DNA of 29,853 nucleotides from NCBI GenBank assembly GCA_900549805.1, contig URPV01000010.1:1-29853 (forward strand), read 5' to 3'. The notes beneath the pieces were generated by a model. The model was not told the origin of the DNA. It made no database searches and saw only the letters and a list, made by a program, of their open reading frames with translations. Positions 16,221 to 23,690 of this stretch are shown one piece after another. Source of the DNA: an uncultured Veillonella sp. GTDB lineage: Bacteria > Bacillota > Negativicutes > Veillonellales > Veillonellaceae. The position numbers and the translations under genes are program-made. The first letter of the stretch is position 1, and each line of letters starts with the position of its first letter.

Positions 16221-17255
16221 ATGGCTGACGGTAGACAATTAGCATTGGATAATGCATTAAAACAAATTGAAAAAGATTTTGGTAAGGGTGCTATCATGCG
16301 CTTGGGTGAAGCAGCAGATCGCATGAATGTAGAGGTTATTCCATCTGGTTCCCTCGCTATTGATATCGCTGTAGGTGTAGGCGGATTCCCTCGTGGTCGG
16401 GTGGTTGAGATCTATGGCCCAGAATCTTCTGGTAAGACGACGGTAGCACTTCATGCTGTTGCGGAAGCGCAAAAGGCTGGTGGCGTTGCGGCCTTCATAG
16501 ATGCAGAACATGCCCTTGATCCTGTTTATGCTCGTAATTTGGGTGTAGATATTAATAACCTATTAATTTCTCAACCAGATAATGGTGAACAAGCTTTGGA
16601 AATTACAGAAGCCCTAGTGCGATCTGGTGCTGTTGATATTGTGGTTGTTGACTCCGTAGCAGCCCTAGTGCCTAAGGCTGAAATCGAAGGTGAAATGGGA
16701 GATGCTCACGTAGGTTTACAAGCTCGGCTTATGTCTAAGGCCTTGCGTAAACTAACAGGCATTATCTCCAAGTCTAAAACCGTGGTTATTTTCATCAATC
16801 AATTGCGTGAAAAAGTTGGTGTTATGTTTGGTAATCCGGAGACTACAACTGGTGGTCGCGCCTTGAAATTCTATTCCTCCGTGCGCTTAGATGTGCGCAA
16901 GGGCGAACTCATTAAGATGAATAATGAGAACATTGGTGCTCGCACTAAGGTTAAGGTCGTTAAGAATAAGGTGGCACCACCATTTAAGACTGCAGAATTT
17001 GATCTCATGTACGGTCAAGGGATTTCCAAAGAAGGAACTTTGATTGATATTGGGGTTACTATGGAAATCATTAAGAAATCTGGTGCTTGGTACTCCTATG
17101 AAGGGGAACGGATGGGGCAAGGCAAGGAAGCGGCTAAGGCTTATTTGGCTGAGCATCCAGAGGTGGCCAATGAAATTGATAGCATCATTCGTGACACCCT
17201 TGCGGTAGAACCGGAAGAGTTTGACGTAGTTGGTCAAGAAGAAGAACAAGAATAA
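16221..17255 (+). CDS. recA: Recombinase RecA
   Basis: RecA forms filaments on single-stranded DNA, drives strand exchange, and triggers LexA self-cleavage. The 344 residues match the family. Walker A GPESSGKTT has Lys72 (the E. coli position), the catalytic glutamate region AFIDAEHALDP follows, and the L2-loop region NQLREKVGVMFGNPETTTGG is present. A short acidic tail ends in EEEQE. The start ATG follows GAAAGG. The stop overlaps the recX start by one base, giving a coupled recA-recX pair under the LexA-box promoter upstream. Confidence 0.99.
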   Translation: MADGRQLALDNALKQIEKDFGKGAIMRLGEAADRMNVEVIPSGSLAIDIAVGVGGFPRGRVVEIYGPESSGKTTVALHAVAEAQKAGGVAAFIDAEHALDPVYARNLGVDINNLLISQPDNGEQALEITEALVRSGAVDIVVVDSVAALVPKAEIEGEMGDAHVGLQARLMSKALRKLTGIISKSKTVVIFINQLREKVGVMFGNPETTTGGRALKFYSSVRLDVRKGELIKMNNENIGARTKVKVVKNKVAPPFKTAEFDLMYGQGISKEGTLIDIGVTMEIIKKSGAWYSYEGERMGQGKEAAKAYLAEHPEVANEIDSIIRDTLAVEPEEFDVVGQEEEQE

Positions 17256-17707
17256 TGCTTAGTGAGGAACAAGAGCATACCTATGAAAGGGCTATGGACC
17301 AAGCTTTACGTTTTTTAGCACCCCGTTTCTTATCCTCCTATGAACTTAGACAGAAGATGATCCGTAAGGGGATTCCGACCAAGTTGATAGACCAGGTTGA
17401 GGCCAAATTGATAGAGTATGATTACATCAATGATGACCGCCTGGCAGAACAGGTGGCTAACCTTTACAAGAGGGAATGTAAGCGAGGCCTTTTCTACATT
17501 AAAAATAAAATGCGTCTACGGGGTTTGGAGCCAGGCCAACACTTGGATGATTACGACGAAAGACAGGCGGCCTTTCGTGTTATTGAGCGCAAGTATGGCT
17601 TAGAACAGGAGCCTCCTGTGGGACAAGAAAAAATTATATCTATATTGCGAAATCGGGGTTTTGGTATGAACTCGATTCGCGCCGTTATTGATGAGCTCTA
17701 TTCTTGA
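17255..17707 (+). CDS. recX: Regulatory protein RecX
   Basis: RecX binds RecA filaments and modulates their activity. The 150-residue protein is all-helical, with three-helix repeats typical of the family (ALRFLAPRFLSSYELRQKM, then IEYDYINDDRLAEQVANLY). It ends with a third repeat containing ILRNRGFGMNSIRAVIDEL. This is a short family member. Start ATG and recA stop share a base (TAATG), so translation is coupled. The stop codon lies within the -35 of the next promoter. Confidence 0.9.
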   Translation: MLSEEQEHTYERAMDQALRFLAPRFLSSYELRQKMIRKGIPTKLIDQVEAKLIEYDYINDDRLAEQVANLYKRECKRGLFYIKNKMRLRGLEPGQHLDDYDERQAAFRVIERKYGLEQEPPVGQEKIISILRNRGFGMNSIRAVIDELYS

Positions 17708-17732
17708 CATAAGAGAGGGCAGAGACTAGAAT
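17704..17732 (+). promoter_or_regulatory. Near-consensus sigma-70 promoter upstream of rny
   Basis: A perfect -35 TTGACA (17704-17709) overlaps the recX stop, followed by exactly 17 bases and the -10 TAGAAT (17727-17732, 5 of 6). The start is predicted near 17739, giving RNase Y transcription independent of recA. Confidence 0.8.
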
Positions 17733-17770
17733 ATAAGGTGCCTTAATAAGGCTTATTAATTTAATTCTAG
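17726..17770 (+). repeat. Nested inverted repeat in the rny promoter/leader
   Basis: CTAGAAT (17726-17732, containing the -10) is repeated inverted as ATTCTAG (17764-17770). Inside lies GCCTTA-A-TAAGGC (17740-17752), at the predicted transcript 5' end. It could be an operator or a 5' hairpin in the mRNA. Confidence 0.6.
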
Positions 17771-17796
17771 TTAATAAAAATACGGCAAAATTTATG

Positions 17797-17827
17797 GAGG
17801 CCGAGACTGTTCGGTCTCTTTTTTTTT
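17797..17827 (+). terminator. Intrinsic terminator in the rny leader
   Basis: GAGGCCGA (17797-17804) pairs with TCGGTCTC (17811-17818), eight pairs with one G-U, followed by nine T. It ends only 3 bases before the rny Shine-Dalgarno, so it lies between promoter and gene and probably acts as an attenuator or limits a short leader RNA. Confidence 0.88.
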
Positions 17828-17837
17828 ACCAAAGGAG

Positions 17838-19382
17838 GTGACTATTATTTTAGAGTACAGTATTATTGCTGTTGTCATGGTTCTTATAGGCTTAGGAGTA
17901 GGCTACTTTACCCGCAAAAATATTGCGGAAGGTAAGCTTAATCAAGCTGAAGTTCAGGCTCAACGGATTGTGGAAGATGGTCGTCGACAAGCGGAGGCCC
18001 AAAAGAAGGAATCCCTCGTAGAAGCTAAGGAAGAAATCCATAAACTTCGCCAAGATGCAGAGCGGGATAATAAAGAACGACGCAATGAATTACAACGCAT
18101 GGAACGACGCATTCTTCAAAAGGAAGAGGCTCTCGATAAAAAGCTAGATACAATCGAACGAAAAGAAGAAAGTCTTCATCGAAAAGAAGCGGATATCGAT
18201 GCTAATCGCCAAAAAGTAGAGGCCCTCTACAAAAAACAAATGGGTGAATTAGAACGAATCTCCGGCATGTCCTTTGATGAAGCCCGCACTAGCCTCTTGA
18301 CTAATGTAGAACAAGAAATTCGCCATGAAACGGCAGTTATGATTCGCGATATGGAACAAGAAGCTAAGGATACAGCTGATAAGAATGCTCGTAACATTAT
18401 CGCGGCTGCCATTCAACGATGTGCTGCTGATCATGTGGCGGAAACGACAGTATCCGTTGTAGCTCTTCCAAATGATGAAATGAAGGGTCGTATTATCGGT
18501 CGTGAAGGCCGTAACATTCGGGCCTTAGAAACATTGACGGGGATTGATCTTATTATTGATGATACACCAGAGGCAGTTATCCTCTCTGGTTTCGATCCTA
18601 TGCGTCGGGAAGTAGCTCGTATAGCTCTAGAAAAACTTATCGTTGATGGTCGTATCCATCCAGCACGCATTGAAGAAATGGTTGCTAAGGCTCAAAAGGA
18701 AGTGGATCAATCCATTAAGGAAGCAGGGGAACAAGCTACCTTTGATGTGGATGTTCACGGTTTGCATCCAGAAATCGTAAAACTTTTGGGTCGCCTTAAG
18801 TACCGTACATCCTATGGCCAAAATGTTCTCCAACATTCCGTAGAAGTAGCTCACCTAGCTGGGGTTATGGCTGCGGAATTGGGCTGTGATGTACAGTTGG
18901 CTAAGAGGGGCGGCCTCATTCATGACATCGGTAAGGCTCTTACCTATGAAATGGAAGGCTCTCACGTTGAGATCGGCGTTGACTTTGCTCGTAAATACCG
19001 GGAAGGGGAACTGGTTCTAAACTGCATCGGTGCCCATCATGGTGATGAAGAGTTTAAGTGCGTAGAAGCGGTTTTAGTGGCTGCTGCTGATGCTATCTCT
19101 GCGGCTCGTCCAGGGGCTCGTCGGGAAACTTTGGAAAACTATCTCAAGCGTTTAACTAAGTTGGAAGAGATTGCAGAATCCTTCGACGGTGTTGAAAAGT
19201 GCTTTGCTATTCAAGCCGGTCGAGAAGTACGCGTTATGGTTAAACCAGATACGGTGGATGATGCAGAGTCCAAACTACTAGTTAGAAATATCGCTAAGCG
19301 CTATCAAGAAGAATTGGATTATCCAGGTCAAATCAAAGTGGTGGTTATCCGTGAATCTCGCGCCGTGGATTATGCAAAATAA
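17838..19382 (+). CDS. rny: Ribonuclease Y
   Basis: RNase Y is the membrane-anchored endonuclease that starts mRNA decay in many Firmicutes. The protein has an N-terminal membrane helix (about residues 6-25), a long charged coiled coil (about 30-190) and a KH domain (about 205-265, DEMKGRIIGREGRNIRALE). The HD hydrolase domain has His362/Asp363 in LIHDIGKA and the later GAHHGDEE. The C terminus ends VIRESRAVDYAK, as in B. subtilis. Length, about 514 residues, is normal. The start is odd: the reading frame opens with GTG at 17838, but the strong AAAGGAGG (17831-17838) touches it. In-frame ATT codons at 17844 and 17847 have ideal spacing, and the first ATG is at 17877, inside the membrane helix. 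Confidence 0.95.
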   Translation: MTIILEYSIIAVVMVLIGLGVGYFTRKNIAEGKLNQAEVQAQRIVEDGRRQAEAQKKESLVEAKEEIHKLRQDAERDNKERRNELQRMERRILQKEEALDKKLDTIERKEESLHRKEADIDANRQKVEALYKKQMGELERISGMSFDEARTSLLTNVEQEIRHETAVMIRDMEQEAKDTADKNARNIIAAAIQRCAADHVAETTVSVVALPNDEMKGRIIGREGRNIRALETLTGIDLIIDDTPEAVILSGFDPMRREVARIALEKLIVDGRIHPARIEEMVAKAQKEVDQSIKEAGEQATFDVDVHGLHPEIVKLLGRLKYRTSYGQNVLQHSVEVAHLAGVMAAELGCDVQLAKRGGLIHDIGKALTYEMEGSHVEIGVDFARKYREGELVLNCIGAHHGDEEFKCVEAVLVAAADAISAARPGARRETLENYLKRLTKLEEIAESFDGVEKCFAIQAGREVRVMVKPDTVDDAESKLLVRNIAKRYQEELDYPGQIKVVVIRESRAVDYAK

Positions 19383-19390
19383 GATTATTG

Positions 19391-19422
19391 AAATAAGGTT
19401 GCCTTTGGCAACCTTATTTTTT
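19391..19422 (+). terminator. Rho-independent terminator of rny
   Basis: AATAAGGTTGCC (19392-19403) pairs perfectly with GGCAACCTTATT (19407-19418) across a TTT loop, with a run of T after it. Confidence 0.95.
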
Positions 19423-19482
19423 GTAGGAAAATAGAGGATTTTTGACGAATTATAAATAAGTAGATAGAGTCAACTTATATAT

Positions 19483-19511
19483 TTTGAGTTAGGACATAAA
19501 TTTGATATAAT
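19483..19511 (+). promoter_or_regulatory. Promoter of the dnaG-rpoD transcript
   Basis: The -10 TATAAT (19506-19511) is perfect, and TTTGAG (19483-19488) lies 17 bases upstream as a weak -35. It lies between the rny terminator and dnaG. Confidence 0.6.
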
Positions 19512-19544
19512 TAAAATCTATGGATTAGAGGAAGGTGATGGATT

Positions 19545-21341
19545 ATGGCTCGTTATTTCGGTGATGAATTAAAACAACAAATCATTGATGCCAATGACAT
19601 TGCAGCGGTCATATCCGAGTATATTTCCCTCAAGAAAAAAGGGCAGAATTACTGGGCTTGTTGTCCCTTCCACGGAGAGAAATCTCCCTCCTTTAGCGTC
19701 CGACCAGACAAGGGCTTTTACCATTGTTTTGGCTGCGGCGCTAGTGGTAATGTAATTACCTTTCTCATGAATTACGAACACCTCACCTTCCCGGAAGCCC
19801 TGGAAAAATTAGCCCATCGGGCTAATATCCCGCTTCCAGAAGAAGTTATGACTCCTCAACAAAAGGCTCGTGAAGCTCATCGACAACGATTGTATGAGGT
19901 AAATCAAATGGCAGAACGCTTTTTCCATAACTGTCTTGTCAAGACGGAAATGGGTAAGCCTGGCCTTGATTACCTTTTACAACGAGGCCTTACAAGAGAT
20001 ACGATTGAGTCTTTTAATTTGGGCTTTGCTCCCGATTCTTGGGACAAACTTTATAAGGCCTTTAAAGACCATGGAGTAGAAGAGAAGACCCTTTTAGAAC
20101 TTCATTTAATCCGCCAGTCTGAAGGTAAGACCTATGATTTTTTCCGCAACCGTGTCATTTTCCCTATCCATGATGGGCGCGGCCGGACTATAGGTTTTGG
20201 GGGACGAATCTTGGATAATGATAAGTCCATGGCCAAGTATATGAACTCCCCTGAATCGCCTATTTTTGATAAGGGGAAGAATCTTTTTGCTTTTGACCAT
20301 GCCTATAAGTCTATCCGTCAGTCTAAACAAGCAATTTTAGTGGAAGGCTATATGGACGTTATCTCTGCCCATAACAAGGGGGTTACCAATGTGGTGGCTT
20401 CTTTGGGGACCGCCTATACTGTGGACCATGGTAAGCTCTTGTCTAGGCAGGCTGAGGAAATCGTTTTGGCCTACGATATGGACGGGGCTGGCCAAAAGGC
20501 GGCTAAGCGGGCTATAGACCTGCTGCAGAATACGGACTTTAAGGTACGGGTTTTAGCCATGCCTGATGGTAAAGACCCTGATGATTATGTGCGTAACCAT
20601 GGGGCGGATGCCTTTCGCTCCTTGGTGTCAGAGGCAGTTAAACCCTTTGATTACCTTTTAAATGAGGCGCTGATTAGGCATGATACCAATACGAGAGAAG
20701 GCAAAGAAGCCATCTTATCTAAACTCTTCCCTTATATAGCTAAGGATCATTCTGAACCTAGACGAGAGGCTATGTTGCGGTCTTTGGCCATGCCTCTTTG
20801 GTTGGATAATTCTACTATTTATGGCTACTTTCGAGAATTTTTGAAGAAGGGTGACGTACATTTGGTGACAGAAGAGGAAGAGCCTAAGGCGCTGACTCGG
20901 GTTGCATCAGATGATGAAGATAAACTCCTCATGCTTATGATAGATAATTCACATTGTCTGTCAGAGGCTCTTCAGTTCATGTTGGTAGAAGACTTTGCCA
21001 GTTCCCACCATCAGGAGTTAATTAGGGCTCTTGTTGCAGTCTTAGAGGAAACGGGTAGCCTCACAGGCGAGGCCATAGAGGCTAAGTTGTCTAATCGAGC
21101 TCGGCAGGAATATGCCCGTCTCATGGTGGCTGATAGGTCGGGCCTTTCAGAGGAAGCCCTGTATGCCTTAATTGGGTCTGTTCGCTTGAAATCTTTAAAA
21201 GACCAATATAAGGTACATTCCATGCAAGCCGACCAATTAAAGCGGGCAGGAGATAGGTCTTTCCTTGTCGAATTACATAAGTGTCAGGAAATACAAAAGG
21301 AAATTAAAAACCTACAAGCGGCTATGCGTAAGCCTGGTTAG
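19545..21341 (+). CDS. dnaG: DNA primase DnaG
   Basis: DnaG makes RNA primers at the replication fork with DnaB helicase. The 598 residues are normal. The CHC2 zinc-binding domain uses C40, H43, C61 and C64 (CCPFHGEKSPSF, then YHCFGCGASGN). The primase core follows, and a TOPRIM fold has the catalytic EGYMDV (Glu267) and the metal-binding YDMDGAGQKA. A C-terminal helical part of about 170 residues would contact DnaB. The start ATG has GAAGGTGA upstream. rpoD follows after 60 bases, the classic macromolecular-synthesis pairing without rpsU. Confidence 0.97.
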   Translation: MARYFGDELKQQIIDANDIAAVISEYISLKKKGQNYWACCPFHGEKSPSFSVRPDKGFYHCFGCGASGNVITFLMNYEHLTFPEALEKLAHRANIPLPEEVMTPQQKAREAHRQRLYEVNQMAERFFHNCLVKTEMGKPGLDYLLQRGLTRDTIESFNLGFAPDSWDKLYKAFKDHGVEEKTLLELHLIRQSEGKTYDFFRNRVIFPIHDGRGRTIGFGGRILDNDKSMAKYMNSPESPIFDKGKNLFAFDHAYKSIRQSKQAILVEGYMDVISAHNKGVTNVVASLGTAYTVDHGKLLSRQAEEIVLAYDMDGAGQKAAKRAIDLLQNTDFKVRVLAMPDGKDPDDYVRNHGADAFRSLVSEAVKPFDYLLNEALIRHDTNTREGKEAILSKLFPYIAKDHSEPRREAMLRSLAMPLWLDNSTIYGYFREFLKKGDVHLVTEEEEPKALTRVASDDEDKLLMLMIDNSHCLSEALQFMLVEDFASSHHQELIRALVAVLEETGSLTGEAIEAKLSNRARQEYARLMVADRSGLSEEALYALIGSVRLKSLKDQYKVHSMQADQLKRAGDRSFLVELHKCQEIQKEIKNLQAAMRKPG

Positions 21342-21401
21342 TTTGTAGATGGCATTAAACCCTAGGGGGTGATATGCGTTATAGAAGAAAGGAAGAGTGT
21401 T

Positions 21402-22571
21402 GTGGCAAGAAAAGCAGCAAAGAAAAGTCAAGTGGAAGAGATCATTGAACAGCTTCTTGAAAAGGGGCGTAAAGAAGGGTCTTTAACACAAAAAGAAATT
21501 GTAGATGCTCTTTCTGATCAAGAAGAAATCACAGTGGAACGGTTGGATGATATCTATGAAACATTTAATAAACTTAGTATAGATGTAGTCACAGAAGAAC
21601 CGGATGAACATGAGTCTGTTCATGATGATATCGAAGAAGAAAAGGATGATGAAGAAGAACAGCATCCAGAAAAGAAGATTAAAATTGACTTGAGTGTTAA
21701 TGAAGGGGTCAATATTGATGACCCTGTCCGTATGTATCTTAAGGAAATCGGTCGCGTTCCACTCTTGTCTGGTGAAGAAGAAATCGTCTTAGCCAAGCAA
21801 ATTGAAGCAGGGGAAAAGGAAGATGCTTCTTATAAGGAGATTTCCACGGGTAAAAAGGCTAAGAAGAAGTTGGTCGATGCCAATTTGCGCTTGGTCGTAT
21901 CCATCGCTAAGCGCTATGTAGGTCGGGGCATGCTCTTTTTGGACTTGATTCAGGAAGGTAACTTGGGCCTTATCAAGGCTGTTGATAAATTTGACTATAC
22001 CAAGGGTTATAAGTTCTCCACGTATGCGACTTGGTGGATTCGCCAAGCCATTACACGGGCCATTGCTGACCAAGCTCGGACTATTCGAATCCCTGTTCAT
22101 ATGGTAGAAACCATCAATAAATTGATTCGTATTTCTCGACAACTCCTACAAGATAATGGGCGGGAACCAACGCCAGAAGAAATTGCAGAAGGTATGGGAA
22201 TTACACCAGAACGGGTTCGGGAAATTCAAAAGATTGCCCAAGAACCAGTGTCCTTGGAAACGCCAATTGGGGAAGAAGAAGATTCTCACTTGGGTGACTT
22301 TATCGAAGACCAAGATGCTATTGCTCCAGATGATGCTGCATCTTACATCCTTTTGCGGGAACAAATTGAAGATGTATTTTCTTGTTTGACTGAACGGGAA
22401 CAACAGGTGTTAATTTTGCGCTTTGGCCTTAAGGATGGCAAGCCACGTACCTTAGAAGAAGTAGGACAACACTTTAATGTAACCCGTGAACGGATTCGCC
22501 AAATTGAGGGTAAGGCTCTTACCAAATTACGGAACCGTGGAAAACGAGATAAAATTAAAGACTTCTTATAA
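21402..22571 (+). CDS. rpoD: Primary sigma factor RpoD (SigA)
   Basis: The housekeeping sigma factor that guides RNA polymerase to -35/-10 promoters such as those in this window. The 389 residues resemble B. subtilis SigA in length. Region 1.1 lies at the start, followed by an acidic linker (DIEEEKDDEEEQ). Region 1.2 reads DPVRMYLKEIGRVPLLS. Region 2 starts near residue 161 (LRLVVSIAKRYVGRGMLFLD and TYATWWIRQAITRAI). The region 4 HTH VTRERIRQIEGKALTKLR is near residue 360. GTG 21402 is chosen over GTG 21369 because AAAGGAAG lies six bases upstream of it. A terminator follows. Its product is the target of the 6S RNA encoded upstream in this window. Confidence 0.97.
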   Translation: MARKAAKKSQVEEIIEQLLEKGRKEGSLTQKEIVDALSDQEEITVERLDDIYETFNKLSIDVVTEEPDEHESVHDDIEEEKDDEEEQHPEKKIKIDLSVNEGVNIDDPVRMYLKEIGRVPLLSGEEEIVLAKQIEAGEKEDASYKEISTGKKAKKKLVDANLRLVVSIAKRYVGRGMLFLDLIQEGNLGLIKAVDKFDYTKGYKFSTYATWWIRQAITRAIADQARTIRIPVHMVETINKLIRISRQLLQDNGREPTPEEIAEGMGITPERVREIQKIAQEPVSLETPIGEEEDSHLGDFIEDQDAIAPDDAASYILLREQIEDVFSCLTEREQQVLILRFGLKDGKPRTLEEVGQHFNVTRERIRQIEGKALTKLRNRGKRDKIKDFL

Positions 22572-22577
22572 GAAATA

Positions 22578-22614
22578 GAGCCGGTAGCTAGGCTTAACCT
22601 AGAACCGGCTTTTC
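22578..22614 (+). terminator. Rho-independent terminator of rpoD
   Basis: AGCCGGT (22579-22585) pairs with ACCGGCT (22604-22610), extended inside by CTAGG/CCTAG, and is followed by TTTT. Confidence 0.85.
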
Positions 22615-22667
22615 CTCTAATTTAGGAAGTTTTATAGCAACATCCTAGCAAGACTTGAGACTCTACC

Positions 22668-22697
22668 TTGCGTGGAGTCTTAGGCACATTGTATAAT
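22668..22697 (+). promoter_or_regulatory. Promoter of the tRNA gene
   Basis: A perfect -10 TATAAT (22692-22697) lies 11 bases before the tRNA. The -35 TTGCGT (22668-22673, 18-base spacing) is weak. An inverted repeat AGACTC/GAGTCT (22658-22663 and 22675-22680) surrounds the -35. Confidence 0.6.
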
Positions 22698-22708
22698 AGG
22701 GTGTACTT

Positions 22709-22783
22709 GCGCCTATAGCTCAGTGGTAGAGCCATCGGCTCATAACCGATTGGTCCCTGGTTCGAACCCAGGTGGGCGCACCA
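22709..22783 (+). tRNA. tRNA with CAU anticodon, probably tRNA-Ile2 (lysidine-modified); elongator tRNA-Met is the alternative
   Basis: A complete cloverleaf of 75 bases with encoded CCA. The acceptor GCGCCTA pairs with TGGGCGC, the D arm is GCTC/GAGC, the anticodon loop is CTCATAA with CAT at 22741-22743, and the T arm is CCTGG-TTCGAAC-CCAGG. The G1-C72 pair excludes an initiator tRNA. C4-G69 and C5-G68, shared by tRNA-Ile2 of E. coli and B. subtilis and recognised by TilS, are present, while elongator tRNA-Met of both species differs there. It has its own promoter and terminator. Confidence 0.9.
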
Positions 22784-22788
22784 TATAA

Positions 22789-22820
22789 GGAGAATGGCTC
22801 AGGCTGTTCTCTTTTTTTTT
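22789..22820 (+). terminator. Rho-independent terminator of the tRNA gene
   Basis: GAGAATGGC (22790-22798) pairs with GCTGTTCTC (22803-22811), nine pairs with two G-U, around a TCAG loop, followed by nine T. Confidence 0.9.
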
Positions 22821-22886
22821 GTTTTAATATAATTAGGGTAGAAGCGAATTTTCTTGCTCATAGTGCTTAAGAGAAGGGGGGATAAG

Positions 22887-23675
22887 ATGAAAGCAAGTAA
22901 GATGACAGGTCGCCTAGAAAAGGTCTTTACCCTCATTCCAAAGGCAAAGGCTATAGCTGATGTGGGTACAGATCATGGTTATTTGGCCGTGGAGCTGTTG
23001 GTCCGGGGCCGAGCCCAACATGTCATAGCTGGGGATGTTAATCAGGGACCATTGGCGACAGCTGAGCGTTATGTGCGGTCTCGGAATCTATCTGACTCTG
23101 TTGAATGTCGCTTGGGCGACGGCCTTAGGATGACAAGACCAGGAGAATTAACGGGTGCTGTTATCTGTGGCATGGGTGGCTTCCTCATGAAGAATATAGT
23201 GGAAGGTGGCCCGGAAGACTTGGAATTTTACGTCTTGCAACCTCAAAGCGGGCAAGGACAACTCCGGTCTTACATGGTGGACAAGGGGTATGTGATTGTG
23301 CGAGATACCTTCATAAAGGATATGGGGAAATATTACCAGGCCTTTCTAGCCATCCGTAAGGACCGTTTGGAGGATTATGTGAGGGAACATAAAATCGTTA
23401 GCCGCCCTTCACTAGAAGGGGTTGAAGTCCTGGATAGTGTTCTGGTGGGGGTTAACCTCTATGAGACGTTAGATCCTAAGTCTCTCCTTTGGGAATTAGG
23501 TGGAATGGTTATGGAGTCAGATCGGGACTCTTGGACAGACTACTTAGACCACCTAATCTATATACGTCGGTGCGCTTTGGATGGTATGGGTCCTGCCCTA
23601 GAAGCAACGCATAAATACAGAACCATATATGCTGAAATTGACCAACTGGAAAGTATTAGAAAGGAAGGCCTATAA
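22887..23675 (+). CDS. trmK: tRNA (adenine(22)-N(1))-methyltransferase TrmK
   Basis: A SAM-dependent methyltransferase that makes m1A22 in the D loop of tRNAs. The 262 residues show the Rossmann motif I ADVGTDHGYLAVELL (about residues 24-40), the family signature AGDVNQGPLATAE, and the motif IV-like ICGMGGFLM. A C-terminal coiled-coil part carries further conserved residues. ATG 22887 is preferred over TTG 22854 because AAGGGGGGA precedes it closely. nif3 starts 15 bases after its stop, as in B. subtilis trmK-yqfO. A TATAAT at 22828-22833 may be its promoter, but no -35 is visible. Confidence 0.93.
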   Translation: MKASKMTGRLEKVFTLIPKAKAIADVGTDHGYLAVELLVRGRAQHVIAGDVNQGPLATAERYVRSRNLSDSVECRLGDGLRMTRPGELTGAVICGMGGFLMKNIVEGGPEDLEFYVLQPQSGQGQLRSYMVDKGYVIVRDTFIKDMGKYYQAFLAIRKDRLEDYVREHKIVSRPSLEGVEVLDSVLVGVNLYETLDPKSLLWELGGMVMESDRDSWTDYLDHLIYIRRCALDGMGPALEATHKYRTIYAEIDQLESIRKEGL

Positions 23676-23690
23676 GGCCAGGTGAATAGT

